In this document: in pieces, positions 47,899-56,042 of the stretch | Layout: every line of letters starts with the position of its first letter | Numbering within the stretch: the first letter of the stretch is position 1 | NCBI RefSeq assembly: GCF_000801315.1 | Contig: NZ_CP010054.1 | Location: 2,046,001 to 2,110,000 of the forward strand | DNA: 64,000 bases | DNA from: Hymenobacter sp. DG25B | GTDB taxonomy: Bacteria > Bacteroidota > Bacteroidia > Cytophagales > Hymenobacteraceae | Direction: 5' to 3' | Program-made: the position numbers and the translations under genes | The notes under the pieces: model-generated | The model's input: only the letters and a program-made list of their open reading frames with translations | What the model was told of the DNA's origin: nothing | Database searches by the model: none

Positions 47899-48534
47899 AT
47901 GCTTCACTTCACTGCCGCCGACATTCAGGCCCTGGAAAAAATCTACCGCCTCAACCTGGTGAATGGGCTGCCCGGCTTTAAACCCGCCAACCTCATTGGC
48001 ACGGTGGGCGCTACGGGCATTACCAACCTGGCCGTGTTCAGCTCGGCCCTGCACCTGGGCTCCGACCCACCCCTGCTGGGCCTGGTAACGCGGCCGGCCA
48101 CCGTGCCCCGGCACACGTACCAGAACATTCTCAGCAACGGCTGCTACACCCTCAACCACGTGCCGGTGGCGCTGGCCGCCCAGGCCCACTATACCTCCGC
48201 CAACTTTGCCGAAGAGGTATCGGAGTTTGCGGCCTGCGGCTTTACGCCCCTGTACCGCCACAACTTCCCGGCCCCGTATGTGGCCGAAAGCGCCCTGAGC
48301 ATGGGGCTGCGCCTGCGCGAGGAGCTGCCCATTTCCAACGGCACCGTGCTGCTGGTGGGCACCGTAGAGCACGTTTACCTGCCGCAGGCCGGCCTGCGCC
48401 CCGATGGTACCCTGGACCTGGTGGCGCTGGGCAGCGCCTGCATCTCCGGCCTGGATGCCTACCACGCCGCAACGGAGCCCACCCGCTTTGGCTATGCCCG
48501 GGCAGGCCAGCCGCCCGTGCCGCTGGCGGAGTAG
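47899..48534 (+). CDS. Flavin reductase-like protein (FMN-binding split barrel)
   Basis: The 211 residues show the flavin reductase-like pattern: LIGTVGATGITNLAVFSSALHLGSDPPLLGLVTRP, then ILSNGCYTLNHVPVALAAQAHYTSANFAEEVSEF and RLREELPISNGTVLLVGTVEHVYL. It should bind FMN in a dimeric split barrel and use NAD(P)H or act as an oxidoreductase of unknown partner. The ATG at 47899 is preferred to a TTG nine bases upstream. Confidence 0.88.
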   Translation: MLHFTAADIQALEKIYRLNLVNGLPGFKPANLIGTVGATGITNLAVFSSALHLGSDPPLLGLVTRPATVPRHTYQNILSNGCYTLNHVPVALAAQAHYTSANFAEEVSEFAACGFTPLYRHNFPAPYVAESALSMGLRLREELPISNGTVLLVGTVEHVYLPQAGLRPDGTLDLVALGSACISGLDAYHAATEPTRFGYARAGQPPVPLAE

Positions 48535-48588
48535 GTTTTCTGTTTTGGCCAATCGAGCTTGTTGAAGCACCTGGCGTGGGGTGGTTGC

Positions 48589-48688
48589 GGTAGAGACGCA
48601 CTATTTTGCGTCTCGTCGGTGCTGAGGTTGTTTAGGCGGCGCGGTGCTGGTCGTTCAACGACGAGGCGCAAAATAGTGCGCCTCTACC
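48589..48688. repeat. Palindromic repeat (GGTAGAGACGC type)
   Basis: Left arm 48589-48618 and right arm 48659-48688 are inverted copies with one- to two-base differences, enclosing a 40-base centre. The flanks GTGGGG and CCCCAC extend the stem. The word CGCAAAATAGTGCG is shared by both arms, so this is a different family from GTCAT. Confidence 0.8.
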
Positions 48689-48805
48689 CCACACAGTGAA
48701 TCGGCATGACAGCCTTTTTCCAACATCATCCACAGGTGGTTCCGGTGACTAGTGCCACCCTTTCATCGGCCTGAAAGAAAGGGTGGGAGGGGCGGTAAGT
48801 TTTTT

Positions 48806-48813
48806 TACCTTCG
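48806..48813 (+). promoter_or_regulatory. -7-like element for the DUF2490 gene (TACCTTCG)
   Basis: TACCTTCG departs by one base from TAnnTTTG and lies 23 bases before the ATG at 48837. Confidence 0.4.
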
Positions 48814-48836
48814 GCGCTCCAATCCGCCCTACTCCA

Positions 48837-49622
48837 ATGAACAAAGCATTCTGCCTGGCCGGTGGCCTTCTTGCACTGCTCGGCGCCGGCGCGCCCGCTG
48901 CCCATGCCCAGACGCCCGGCTCCTGGGGCACCTGGTTTATTGGCACCGTGCAGCTCCCGGGCACGCCCGAGAAGAAGTGGGGCGGCTTTGCCGAGTTACA
49001 GGCCCGCACCAACGGCATGTTCAGCCAGTACTTCTACAACGAGCTGAAAGGTGGCCTGAGCTACGACCTGGACAAGAACTTTACCGTGATGGTGGCCGGC
49101 GGGCGCTACGCCACCTACACGCCCAAAAACCTGGAGGCCGGCCCCAACAATAAAGAAGCCCGCCTCTGGCTGCAGCTGGTGCTCAACCAGTACATGAGCC
49201 GCCTGAAAGTGGAGCACCGCTACCGCCTGGAGCAGCGCTGGTTTAACTACCGCGACGACAGTACCTCTACCCGCAACCGCCTGCGCTACCGCCTCAATAC
49301 CTTCCTGCCGCTCAATAACAGCACCATCACGGCCAATACCGTGTTTTTATCGGTGTATGATGAGATATTCCTGAACCCCAAGGGGCCGGTGTTTGAGCGC
49401 AACCGGCTATATGCCGGCGTGGGCTACCAGTTTAATGACCATCTCACGGTGCAGGGCGGTTGGATAAATCAGGCTAATTACAACGTGCCTACGTTTAAGC
49501 AGGGCCAGTTTGTGCCCCCGAATACTTCGGCCAAGCATAACCTGGTGTTCTCGGTGGTGTATAAGCTGGCCCACCGCAACACTGCCCCGGCCGAGGACCA
49601 CATGCCTTCCCACCAGGACTAG
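48837..49622 (+). CDS. DUF2490 domain-containing outer-membrane-type protein
   Basis: The 261 residues start with a signal peptide (MNKAFCLAGGLLALLGAGAPAAHAQ). The rest matches DUF2490, with alternating hydrophobic strands, LKVEHRYRLEQRWF, RNRLRYRLNTFLPLNN, FERNRLYAGVGYQFNDHLTVQGGW and a final FSVVYKLAHR. The family is thought to be an outer-membrane beta-barrel of unknown function. The last ~14 residues are a polar tail. The ATG at 48837 is preferred because the signal peptide begins there. A strong bidirectional terminator follows. Confidence 0.88.
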   Translation: MNKAFCLAGGLLALLGAGAPAAHAQTPGSWGTWFIGTVQLPGTPEKKWGGFAELQARTNGMFSQYFYNELKGGLSYDLDKNFTVMVAGGRYATYTPKNLEAGPNNKEARLWLQLVLNQYMSRLKVEHRYRLEQRWFNYRDDSTSTRNRLRYRLNTFLPLNNSTITANTVFLSVYDEIFLNPKGPVFERNRLYAGVGYQFNDHLTVQGGWINQANYNVPTFKQGQFVPPNTSAKHNLVFSVVYKLAHRNTAPAEDHMPSHQD

Positions 49623-49674
49623 CGCTTTGCTTTTTCCTGTAGCGAGGCAGAGCAGGCCTTGACAGTTGGCCTTT

Positions 49675-49720
49675 AAAACCAAAACAGCGTTACCCGGTCG
49701 GGTAACGCTGTTTTGGTTTT
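49675..49720. terminator. Bidirectional terminator
   Basis: A perfect 20-bp stem (AAAACCAAAACAGCGTTACC and complement) with a 4-base loop separates the convergent DUF2490 and T9SS-sorting genes. Confidence 0.9.
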
Positions 49721-49741
49721 GAGAAGAGGGAAACAGATGAA

Positions 49742-50008
49742 CTACAGTACCACCAGTTTTTTGCTGATTTTGGTGGTCCCATCGGTTACCTGCAGCTGGT
49801 ATACGCCGGCCTGCAGGGCGGCTTCCTGCTGCACATTCAAGCTCTCGGCGGAGGTGGTTTTGCGCCACACCACGCGGCCCTGCATATCCAGCACGCGGAT
49901 GCTCACGGTAGGGGCCGCGGCCGTGCGCCGGCTCAGGCGCAGCAGCACGGGCTGGCCGGCGGCCTGTGGGTTGGGGTACAGCTCGGCGGCCAGGGAAGCG
50001 GGTGCCAC
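49742..50008 (-). CDS. Mini protein consisting of a T9SS C-terminal sorting domain
   Basis: The 88 residues from GTG at 50008 match the type A sorting domain recognised by the type IX secretion system: ELYPNPQAAGQPVLLRLSR, SIRVLDMQGRVVW, then AGVYQLQVTDGTTKISKKLVVL. No functional domain precedes it. The same frame extends to 50116 without stop and reads RFRQRPISLTGACYFLLSTT, which is typical of a signal peptide, but no ATG, GTG or TTG is available there; the first codon after the upstream stop is ATT at 50114-50116. The product would be a cargo with only its export signals, or the end of a broken gene. Confidence 0.6.
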   Translation of the reverse strand: MAPASLAAELYPNPQAAGQPVLLRLSRRTAAAPTVSIRVLDMQGRVVWRKTTSAESLNVQQEAALQAGVYQLQVTDGTTKISKKLVVL

Positions 50009-50478
50009 CTTGGCGGCACTGGTAGCGGTAGCCGGCTGTGTCAGGGCCGTGGTAGTGGTGCTAAGCAGAAAATAGCAGGCGCCGGTAAGGGAAATAGGCC
50101 TCTGCCGAAACCTAATTTACTGGCCCTTAAGGCAAAGAATCAAGTTTTGGATAGGCCCATAGCGGCAGGCTGACGCGGCAACTCAGCCGCTGTGCACACT
50201 TGCTGCACACGTAAAACCAGGGGTAATCTGTTCCCGCGCCGTAAGGTCAAGCGGCTGGTGGCCGGGGAGGATTACGGTTAAAAAACACGCAGAATTTTAG
50301 CGGATGACAAGCTTTTATACCGGTTTTGGGTGCGGTGGCAGTGTGGTAACGGATTTTAGGAGCCGGGTAAGCCAGGCTTTATGAGCAGTAGGCTTTCGGG
50401 GTATTTAACCTTCATTAACTGTGCTGCTAAGCGGTGTCGAATCGAATGATTAGGCGAAACATCACGCCCAAAATCATC

Positions 50479-50583
50479 TGTCGTCCTGAGCTTGCGAAGG
50501 ACCTTATCCCGTTCGAACGAGTCGTTGTTACGATTATCGTTCTGCGGTGAGAAGGTCCTTCGGCTGCTGCCTCAGGATGACAG
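50479..50583. repeat. Palindromic intergenic repeat (GTCGTCCTGAGC type)
   Basis: Left arm starts CTGTCGTCCTGAGCTTGCGA and right arm ends CTCAGGATGACAG. The inner CGAAGGACCTT and AAGGTCCTTCG are exact partners. Related to 15011-15130 and to the inner element of 43535-43901, with an insertion in the right arm (GGCTGCTGC). Confidence 0.8.
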
Positions 50584-50727
50584 ATAGGGGATGCAGGACC
50601 ATAGCCGGGCAACGTCAGCAGCACATTCTATTGCCTTCCCGTCTATATAAAAACAGGCTGAAACAGCGCCCGTATTTCACCGCCCGGGCCCTGGCGCAAA
50701 ACCTTCCGGCTGCTCCCGCCGAATAGC

Positions 50728-50735
50728 TACCTTTG
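50728..50735 (+). promoter_or_regulatory. -7 element for the 909-residue protein (TACCTTTG)
   Basis: TACCTTTG fits the consensus exactly and lies 32 bases before the ATG at 50768. Confidence 0.6.
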
Positions 50736-50767
50736 CCGCCTTCCGCTTTCCACCCTGGCTGTGTTGC

Positions 50768-53497
50768 ATGTCCAATAAGTTACTGGTGTTTCTGGCCGGG
50801 CTGCTGCTGATTTCGGCGCTGGGCTCCTACGTATACTACCGGCGCACGGTGGCCCGCGTGCCCGTTGATGCCTGGGCCCTGGTGCCTGATGATGCTGTAT
50901 TCGTCATTGCCACCCGCGACCATCCTACGCTGGTGCGCCACCTCAAGGAAACCCAGCTGTGGGACAACCTCACGGCCCTGCCTTATTTCCAGCAGTTTGA
51001 GGAAAACGCCGTGCTGCTGGACAGCCTTACTAACAGCCGCAATAACCTGCTGCGTTTTCTGGGGCGCAAAACCGTGCTGGCCTCCGTGCATGTAACGGGC
51101 CCCGGTTCCTTTGATTTGCTGTATCAGGTGCCGCTGAACAGCGTGCGTGAGTTCCGGCAGGTGCGGGGCGCGGCCGAAGCCCTGGGGCGCCTGCCGCGCT
51201 TTATGGTGCAAACCCGCGAGTTTCATAATCAGGTTATTACCGATATCCGGGAGAAGGGCACTGGGGCGGGCGTTACCTATTTCAACTACCGCAACCACCT
51301 CATTGCCAGCGCCAGCCCTCTGCTCATTGAGAAGGTAATTGCCCGCATCGAGCACGAAGGCCAGCCCTCCGTAGCCGCCGATTTTCATAACATCGATTAC
51401 CAAAAGCTGAAGGGTGTAGATGCTACCCTGCTGGTAAACTACCGGCAGCTGCCCCCTTTCCTGAACCTGTTTTTCCGGCCCGAGCTGCGCCCCAGCCTGG
51501 AAATGCTCACGGGTCTGGGCAAAAATGGTCTCCTAGAAATGCAGCTGGCCGGCAACAAAGTAGTGTTCAACGGCTTCACCAACCCCGAAACCGCCCGCGA
51601 CGCACTGCATCAGCGCCTGCGGGGCCAGATGCCCCAGCGCCTGCGCATGGCCGATATTCTTTCCCTGCGCACGGCTGTGCTGCTGCATCTGGGCACCCAA
51701 AAGCCCGCCACGCTGCGCCAACCCATGCCCGCCCTGCCCGATTCCACCGTTAGCACCGCGCTGGATTCCGTGGCGGCCCTGCTGGATGGGGAAGTAGCCC
51801 TGTGCTACCTGGCCTCGGCCTCGGCCCGGCAGGCCCCCGCACGCATTGCCCTGGCCCACACCGCCGATGCCCGCCGGATGGCCGTGGCGCTGGGCCGCCT
51901 GCGCCGGGCCACCGGGGGCAGCCCTTCTTTTGAGCGGGTAGGGCCCTACCAGATATACCAGGTAGGCATAGAGGAAGTGCCGGCCCGCCTGCTGGGGCCG
52001 CTGTTCCGGGGCTTTGGCGCCGGGGTGGTGGTGCAGGCCGGCAGCTTTGTGGCCTTTGCCCAGACTTCGGCCGAGCTGCGCCCCTGGCTGCAGGATGTGG
52101 TAGCGGGTAAGGTGTGGGCTAAATCGCCCACACAGGTGGCTTTTCTGGAAGAAATGCAGCCACTGGCTCGCCTCAGCGTGATTATGGATGCCCAGAACAG
52201 CTGGAACGTGCTGCTGCGCGCCCTGAAGGAGGACCGCCGGGCCGGCCTGCTGCGCAATGAAAGCCTGTTCAAACGCTTTCCGCAGCTGGCCCTGCAGTTG
52301 GTGCCCCCCGCCGATAGTGAGCAGGAGAAAGGCGCCCAGTATTTTACCCAGCTGCTGCTCCGGCACCCGGCCGTAAACAACGTGGCTCAGGGCGCGCTGG
52401 CCGCCGAGGATGGCGGATCCCTCACGTTCAAAAGCGGCCTGATGACGCCGCCCCTGCTGGTTAACATTGCCAACGCCCGCACGCCCGGCACGCTGGTGCA
52501 GGACAGCCTGCGGGTACTGCACTACATTACCCCGGAAAACGTGGCTACCTGGGTTGATACCCTCAGTGGCCCCGTGGTGGGCCCCGTACACCGCCTGCCC
52601 GTAGCCGATGCCTCAGGCTTTTTGCTGGCTACCACCAACCAGCTGTACCTGTTTGATCCCCAGGGCCGCCTGGCGCCGCATTTCCCCCTCAACCTACCCG
52701 ATTCGGTGGAGGTAAGCTCACTCACGCCTTCGCCCCAGAGCCGGGGCGGAGCCACGCGGCTGCTGGTAGGTGGCGGGGGCGGTAACTTCTTTCTCTTCGA
52801 TACCAACGGCAACGCCTTACCCAACTGGCAGCCCAAGCGCCTGGAGTTTTCCCCGGCCGCGCCGCCGCACTACCTCAGCGTAGCGGGCTCCGATGTGATT
52901 GTGGTGCTGCTGGAAAACGGCTACATCTTCGCTTTTGATAAGCAGGGCAGCACTTACCCAGGCTTTCCCATTAGTGTGGGGGCACGGCTGCATACGGCGG
53001 CTTTTGTGGAAAGCGGGCCCACGCTGCAGCGCACCCGCCTTACGGTGGTAACCCAGCAAGGGGAGCGGGTACAGTTTAACCTGAGCGGATATGTGCTTAC
53101 CCGCAGCCGCATCAGCACCTGGAGCCGGGGCTGCACCTTCCGCATCATCCCGGATCAGGTGAAACGCAGTTATGTGATAGTGCGGCAGGAGGCCAACGGC
53201 CTGCTTACCTTGTTTGATGCCGCCGGCCGCCGCATCCTGGAGCGCCGCTTCACTACCTCCGACGAAAAACCCGTTCAGTTCTTTGATTTTGGCACGGGAC
53301 GCCGGCTTTTTGCCATCACGGAGCCCGGCCCCAACCAGGTATATCTCTACAATTCCAAGGGCAAGCAGCTGGGTGGCCGTACCTTCCCCAGTACCGCCCC
53401 TACCATAGGAGCCCGGTTTGATACCGGCACCAACAGCTGGATTCTGTACCGCACGGAAGGCCGCGCCCTGCGCCGCACCAGCGTAACGGCCGAGTAA
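50768..53497 (+). CDS. Large membrane-anchored protein, DUF3352-like N-terminus, propeller-like C-terminus
   Basis: The 909 residues begin with one membrane helix (~5-25, LLVFLAGLLLISALGSYVYYRR) kept as an anchor, since no peptidase site is clear. The region ~35-580 shows the loose pattern of DUF3352-like proteins (ALVPDDAVFVIATRD near the start, LLVNYRQLPPFL, LARLSVIMDAQ). The C-terminal ~300 residues carry repeated beta motifs with FLLATTNQLYLFDPQGRLAPHFP, FFLFDTNGNALPNWQ, YIFAFDKQGSTYPGFP, LLTLFDAAGRRIL and VYLYNSKGKQLGG, a WD40/PQQ-like propeller. It faces the periplasm. The function is unknown. Confidence 0.85.
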   Translation: MSNKLLVFLAGLLLISALGSYVYYRRTVARVPVDAWALVPDDAVFVIATRDHPTLVRHLKETQLWDNLTALPYFQQFEENAVLLDSLTNSRNNLLRFLGRKTVLASVHVTGPGSFDLLYQVPLNSVREFRQVRGAAEALGRLPRFMVQTREFHNQVITDIREKGTGAGVTYFNYRNHLIASASPLLIEKVIARIEHEGQPSVAADFHNIDYQKLKGVDATLLVNYRQLPPFLNLFFRPELRPSLEMLTGLGKNGLLEMQLAGNKVVFNGFTNPETARDALHQRLRGQMPQRLRMADILSLRTAVLLHLGTQKPATLRQPMPALPDSTVSTALDSVAALLDGEVALCYLASASARQAPARIALAHTADARRMAVALGRLRRATGGSPSFERVGPYQIYQVGIEEVPARLLGPLFRGFGAGVVVQAGSFVAFAQTSAELRPWLQDVVAGKVWAKSPTQVAFLEEMQPLARLSVIMDAQNSWNVLLRALKEDRRAGLLRNESLFKRFPQLALQLVPPADSEQEKGAQYFTQLLLRHPAVNNVAQGALAAEDGGSLTFKSGLMTPPLLVNIANARTPGTLVQDSLRVLHYITPENVATWVDTLSGPVVGPVHRLPVADASGFLLATTNQLYLFDPQGRLAPHFPLNLPDSVEVSSLTPSPQSRGGATRLLVGGGGGNFFLFDTNGNALPNWQPKRLEFSPAAPPHYLSVAGSDVIVVLLENGYIFAFDKQGSTYPGFPISVGARLHTAAFVESGPTLQRTRLTVVTQQGERVQFNLSGYVLTRSRISTWSRGCTFRIIPDQVKRSYVIVRQEANGLLTLFDAAGRRILERRFTTSDEKPVQFFDFGTGRRLFAITEPGPNQVYLYNSKGKQLGGRTFPSTAPTIGARFDTGTNSWILYRTEGRALRRTSVTAE

Positions 53498-53528
53498 TGG
53501 GCGGTAAGGGTGTGAGTGAGTGAGTGAG

Positions 53529-53680
53529 TGTCATTGCGAGGCACGAAGCAATCCGTCTTCTCCGGAGTACGGCCCTTCCTTCTACCAGAAAGCCCTTGAC
53601 GTACCACGCGTCAAGGGCTTTTCACTTCTTAGGGCTAGCCACCTTTCAGAGGACGGATTGCTTCGTGCCTCGCAATGACA
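53529..53680. repeat. Palindromic repeat (GTCATTGCGAGGC type) enclosing a terminator
   Basis: Left arm 53529-53557 (TGTCATTGCGAGGCACGAAG...) and right arm 53652-53680 are exact inverted copies. The 94-base centre contains a complete intrinsic terminator at 53589-53622. A short GAGT repeat precedes the left arm. Confidence 0.85.
53589..53622. terminator. Terminator inside the palindromic repeat
   Basis: A perfect 11-bp stem AAAGCCCTTGAC... / ...GTCAAGGGCTTTT with a loop of about ten bases sits between the arms. It can serve both the 909-residue protein gene and corA. Confidence 0.85.
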
Positions 53681-53695
53681 TATCGGTATTCCGTA

Positions 53696-54892
53696 TTACG
53701 ACAGCCAGCCTTTGCGGTAGAAGTATACCAGCTGCACCACCACTACCAGCAGCAGGATGCCCAGCAGAATGGGGTAGCCCAGCGGGTGGTAGAGCTCGGG
53801 CATGTTGAGGTAATTGATGCCGCCGTGCGGGTTTTCGCGCTGGAAGTTCATGCCGTAGAGGCCCACCACAAAGCTGAGGGGGATGAAAATGCTGCTGATG
53901 ATGGTCAGCACTTTCATTACTTCGTTCATGCGGTTGCTCTGGTCGGAGAGGTACAGCTCTACCAGGCTGTTTACTGACTCTTTGTAGCTCTCGGCCAGGT
54001 CCAGGGCCTGCACGGAGTGGTCGTAGCAGTCGCGGAAAAATACCTTCATTTCCTCCGGCATCACGTCATCGGGCAGGCGCAGAACTTCCATGATTTTGTC
54101 GCGCTCCGGGTACACCAGCCGGCGGAAGCGCACAATGTCTTTCTTGATCTGCAGGATGCGGCCCAGCAGTCGGCGGTCGGCGCGCTTGGAGCGGAAGATA
54201 AGCTCCTCCAGATGCTCAATATAGTCGCCGATGGCGGCCATGGTGGGGAAGTAGTGGTCCAGCACCACATCCGTCAGGCTGTAGGCCAGATACATGGGGG
54301 GGCGGCGCATAATCTGACTGCGCCCGGAGCGGATGCGCTGGCGCACGGAGTCCAGGCAGTCATCGTAATCATCCTGAAACGACAGCACATAGTTGGGGCC
54401 GGTGAACAGGCTGAGCTGGTCATCGTCGATTTCCAGATTGGAGGTAAACTCCGTCATGCGGGAAACCATAAACAGGCGCCCCTCATCAAACTCCTCTACT
54501 TTGGCCCGTTGGTAGTCGCCCAGCACGTCTTCCATCTGCAGGGGGTGCAGCTCAAAGTCGTCCATAATGCGCTCCATCAGGGGCAGGTCGTCGTAGCCGC
54601 GCACGTCTATCCAGTGGCGCAGGTGGGCGTTGCGCTGAAAGTAGTCTATCAGCTCATCATAGCTGGCATATTCCCGCTCCTCAAAAACATCAGCATCATA
54701 AGAAATCATGAACAGCCGGGGCTTGTAGGAATTCTCATGAATAATGAGGCTGCCCGGCCGCTGGCCTACTACCTGGCGCCGCGCCTGCTTGGTTGCTTCC
54801 CGGTCGGAAATGCTGCTGGGGTTGGTATCGGCCGCCGACTCCGCAGCCGGCAGGGGGAGAGTAGCTTCGCCGAGGGGCGGAATAGAAGACAT
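53696..54892 (-). CDS. corA: CorA-type magnesium/cobalt transporter
   Basis: The 398 residues show an acidic cytosolic domain (FELHPLQMEDVLGDYQRAKVEEFDEGRLFMVSRM, LSLFTGPNYVLSFQDDYDD), the long stalk helix, and two membrane helices at the end. The signature GMN loop is present (FVVGLYGMNFQREN). A hydrophilic N-terminal leader of ~60 residues (from MSSIPPLGEA) is longer than usual; a later start at the second Met is possible. CorA channels take up magnesium, cobalt or nickel as pentamers. Confidence 0.93.
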   Translation of the reverse strand: MSSIPPLGEATLPLPAAESAADTNPSSISDREATKQARRQVVGQRPGSLIIHENSYKPRLFMISYDADVFEEREYASYDELIDYFQRNAHLRHWIDVRGYDDLPLMERIMDDFELHPLQMEDVLGDYQRAKVEEFDEGRLFMVSRMTEFTSNLEIDDDQLSLFTGPNYVLSFQDDYDDCLDSVRQRIRSGRSQIMRRPPMYLAYSLTDVVLDHYFPTMAAIGDYIEHLEELIFRSKRADRRLLGRILQIKKDIVRFRRLVYPERDKIMEVLRLPDDVMPEEMKVFFRDCYDHSVQALDLAESYKESVNSLVELYLSDQSNRMNEVMKVLTIISSIFIPLSFVVGLYGMNFQRENPHGGINYLNMPELYHPLGYPILLGILLLVVVVQLVYFYRKGWLS

Positions 54893-54975
54893 AGCGCTAG
54901 GGAGCAGGCGGGAGGAAAGGACAAGAGCGGCGCAAAACCGGATATGCTACGGAAGCTACTATAAAAAGTAACGCC

Positions 54976-55929
54976 TCAGGCCCCGGCCGCCGCCAGCACC
55001 TCCTGGTAGGAGAGCAGCAGCAGGGCCACCAGGGCCGCCATCAGACCCAGCTGCCCGGTGCGCCCCAGCCGCTCGCGGAAGAGCACGTAGCCGCCCAGCG
55101 CCCCCAGCAGAATGGTGCCGATGTTGGCCAGCGGATATACAAAGGCCCCATCGTTGCCAAAGGCCCCCAGGGCCCGAATCAGAAAATAAACGGAGTAAAA
55201 ATTCAGGATACCCAGTACAATGCCCGCGGGCAGGCTGCGCCATTGCATGGTTTCTACGTGCGCGAACAGGCGGCCCGCCAGCACGAAAAGCCCTACTACA
55301 GCCGCCGTGCCAAACAGCAAAATGGGAAACAGCGCCTGATGCGCCGGCATGGGCAGCAACCGGGAGCTGGCGTAGTTGAGGAGCGTATCGCCGGAGCCGC
55401 TGGCCAGAAATGCCAGCACCGGCAGTAGCCAGGCGGAGCGAGCGGCCTGCGCGCCCCGGCTGCCCGCCGGAGCCGGCACGGGTTTCCAGACGGTAAGAAT
55501 AATAGCCACTACGGCCAGCACCATGCCCACATAGTTGAGGGCGGTATAGGGCCGCTGGGCCTGCCGCAGCACCACCAGATTAAACGCTACTGGTATTACT
55601 AATGACATCTTGGTAGCCACGGCCGCCGCACTCACGCTTACCCGCTGGGTGGTGAGGGCCACCAGATAAAACGTGGCAATGAAAAGCGCGCCCAACACCA
55701 CCGCCGCTACCAGCCAGGCTCCACCGGTTTTCAGCGGCGCCAGGGAAGGAGAACCGCTCATCAGCCAGCCTACCAGCGTGCAGGTCAGATAATTGACTAC
55801 CAACGCCTGAAACGTGGGGATACGGAACTGCCCGAAATACTTAAACGTGAAAACAATTGCGCTCGAAAAGAGCACGTAAATCAGAAGCGCCAGCATAAAG
55901 ACCGGTAGGGAATAAGCATCAGCAGCCAT
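54976..55929 (-). CDS. EamA/DMT family transporter
   Basis: The 317 residues have ten membrane helices in two similar halves, the drug/metabolite transporter fold. Typical stretches are TFYLVALTTQRVSVSAAAVATKMSLVIPVAF and the second-half copy SVYFLIRALGAFGNDGAFVYPLANIGTILLGALGGYVLFRERL. The ATG at 55929 is preferred over the one at 56040, since a TAGCTTTG element at 55987-55994 lies between them and the extra residues are not membrane-like. Substrate unknown. Confidence 0.88.
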   Translation of the reverse strand: MAADAYSLPVFMLALLIYVLFSSAIVFTFKYFGQFRIPTFQALVVNYLTCTLVGWLMSGSPSLAPLKTGGAWLVAAVVLGALFIATFYLVALTTQRVSVSAAAVATKMSLVIPVAFNLVVLRQAQRPYTALNYVGMVLAVVAIILTVWKPVPAPAGSRGAQAARSAWLLPVLAFLASGSGDTLLNYASSRLLPMPAHQALFPILLFGTAAVVGLFVLAGRLFAHVETMQWRSLPAGIVLGILNFYSVYFLIRALGAFGNDGAFVYPLANIGTILLGALGGYVLFRERLGRTGQLGLMAALVALLLLSYQEVLAAAGA

Positions 55930-55986
55930 GCCCGGCCCAAAGCCAGGATTTTTCGCGCCGCTGATAGAAACGGGAAAGTGGGGCCG

Positions 55987-55994
55987 CAAAGCTA
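55987..55994 (-). promoter_or_regulatory. -7 element for the DMT transporter (TAGCTTTG)
   Basis: TAGCTTTG on the reverse strand lies 57 bases upstream of the chosen ATG and supports the shorter frame. Confidence 0.5.
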
Positions 55995-56024
55995 AGGGGT
56001 AGCTCCCGGGCGCGGCGTTTTTTT

Positions 56025-56032
56025 TACTTTCG
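56025..56032 (+). promoter_or_regulatory. -7-like element for the GNAT/FemAB-like gene (TACTTTCG)
   Basis: TACTTTCG lies only ten bases before the ATG at 56043. If used, the mRNA would be nearly leaderless. Confidence 0.4.
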
Positions 56033-56042
56033 CCCTCCATCC

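Larger units (their letters stand above)
48535..48836. other. Intergenic stretch with a palindromic repeat
   Basis: A palindrome at 48589-48688 fills the middle of this spacer. The -7 element of the next gene is at 48806-48813. No gene is seen. Confidence 0.5.
50117..50767. other. Intergenic stretch with a palindromic repeat and promoter
   Basis: The stretch holds the repeat at 50479-50583 and the promoter element at 50728-50735. Between 50117 and 50470 I see no gene; the base mix is less GC-rich. Confidence 0.5.
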
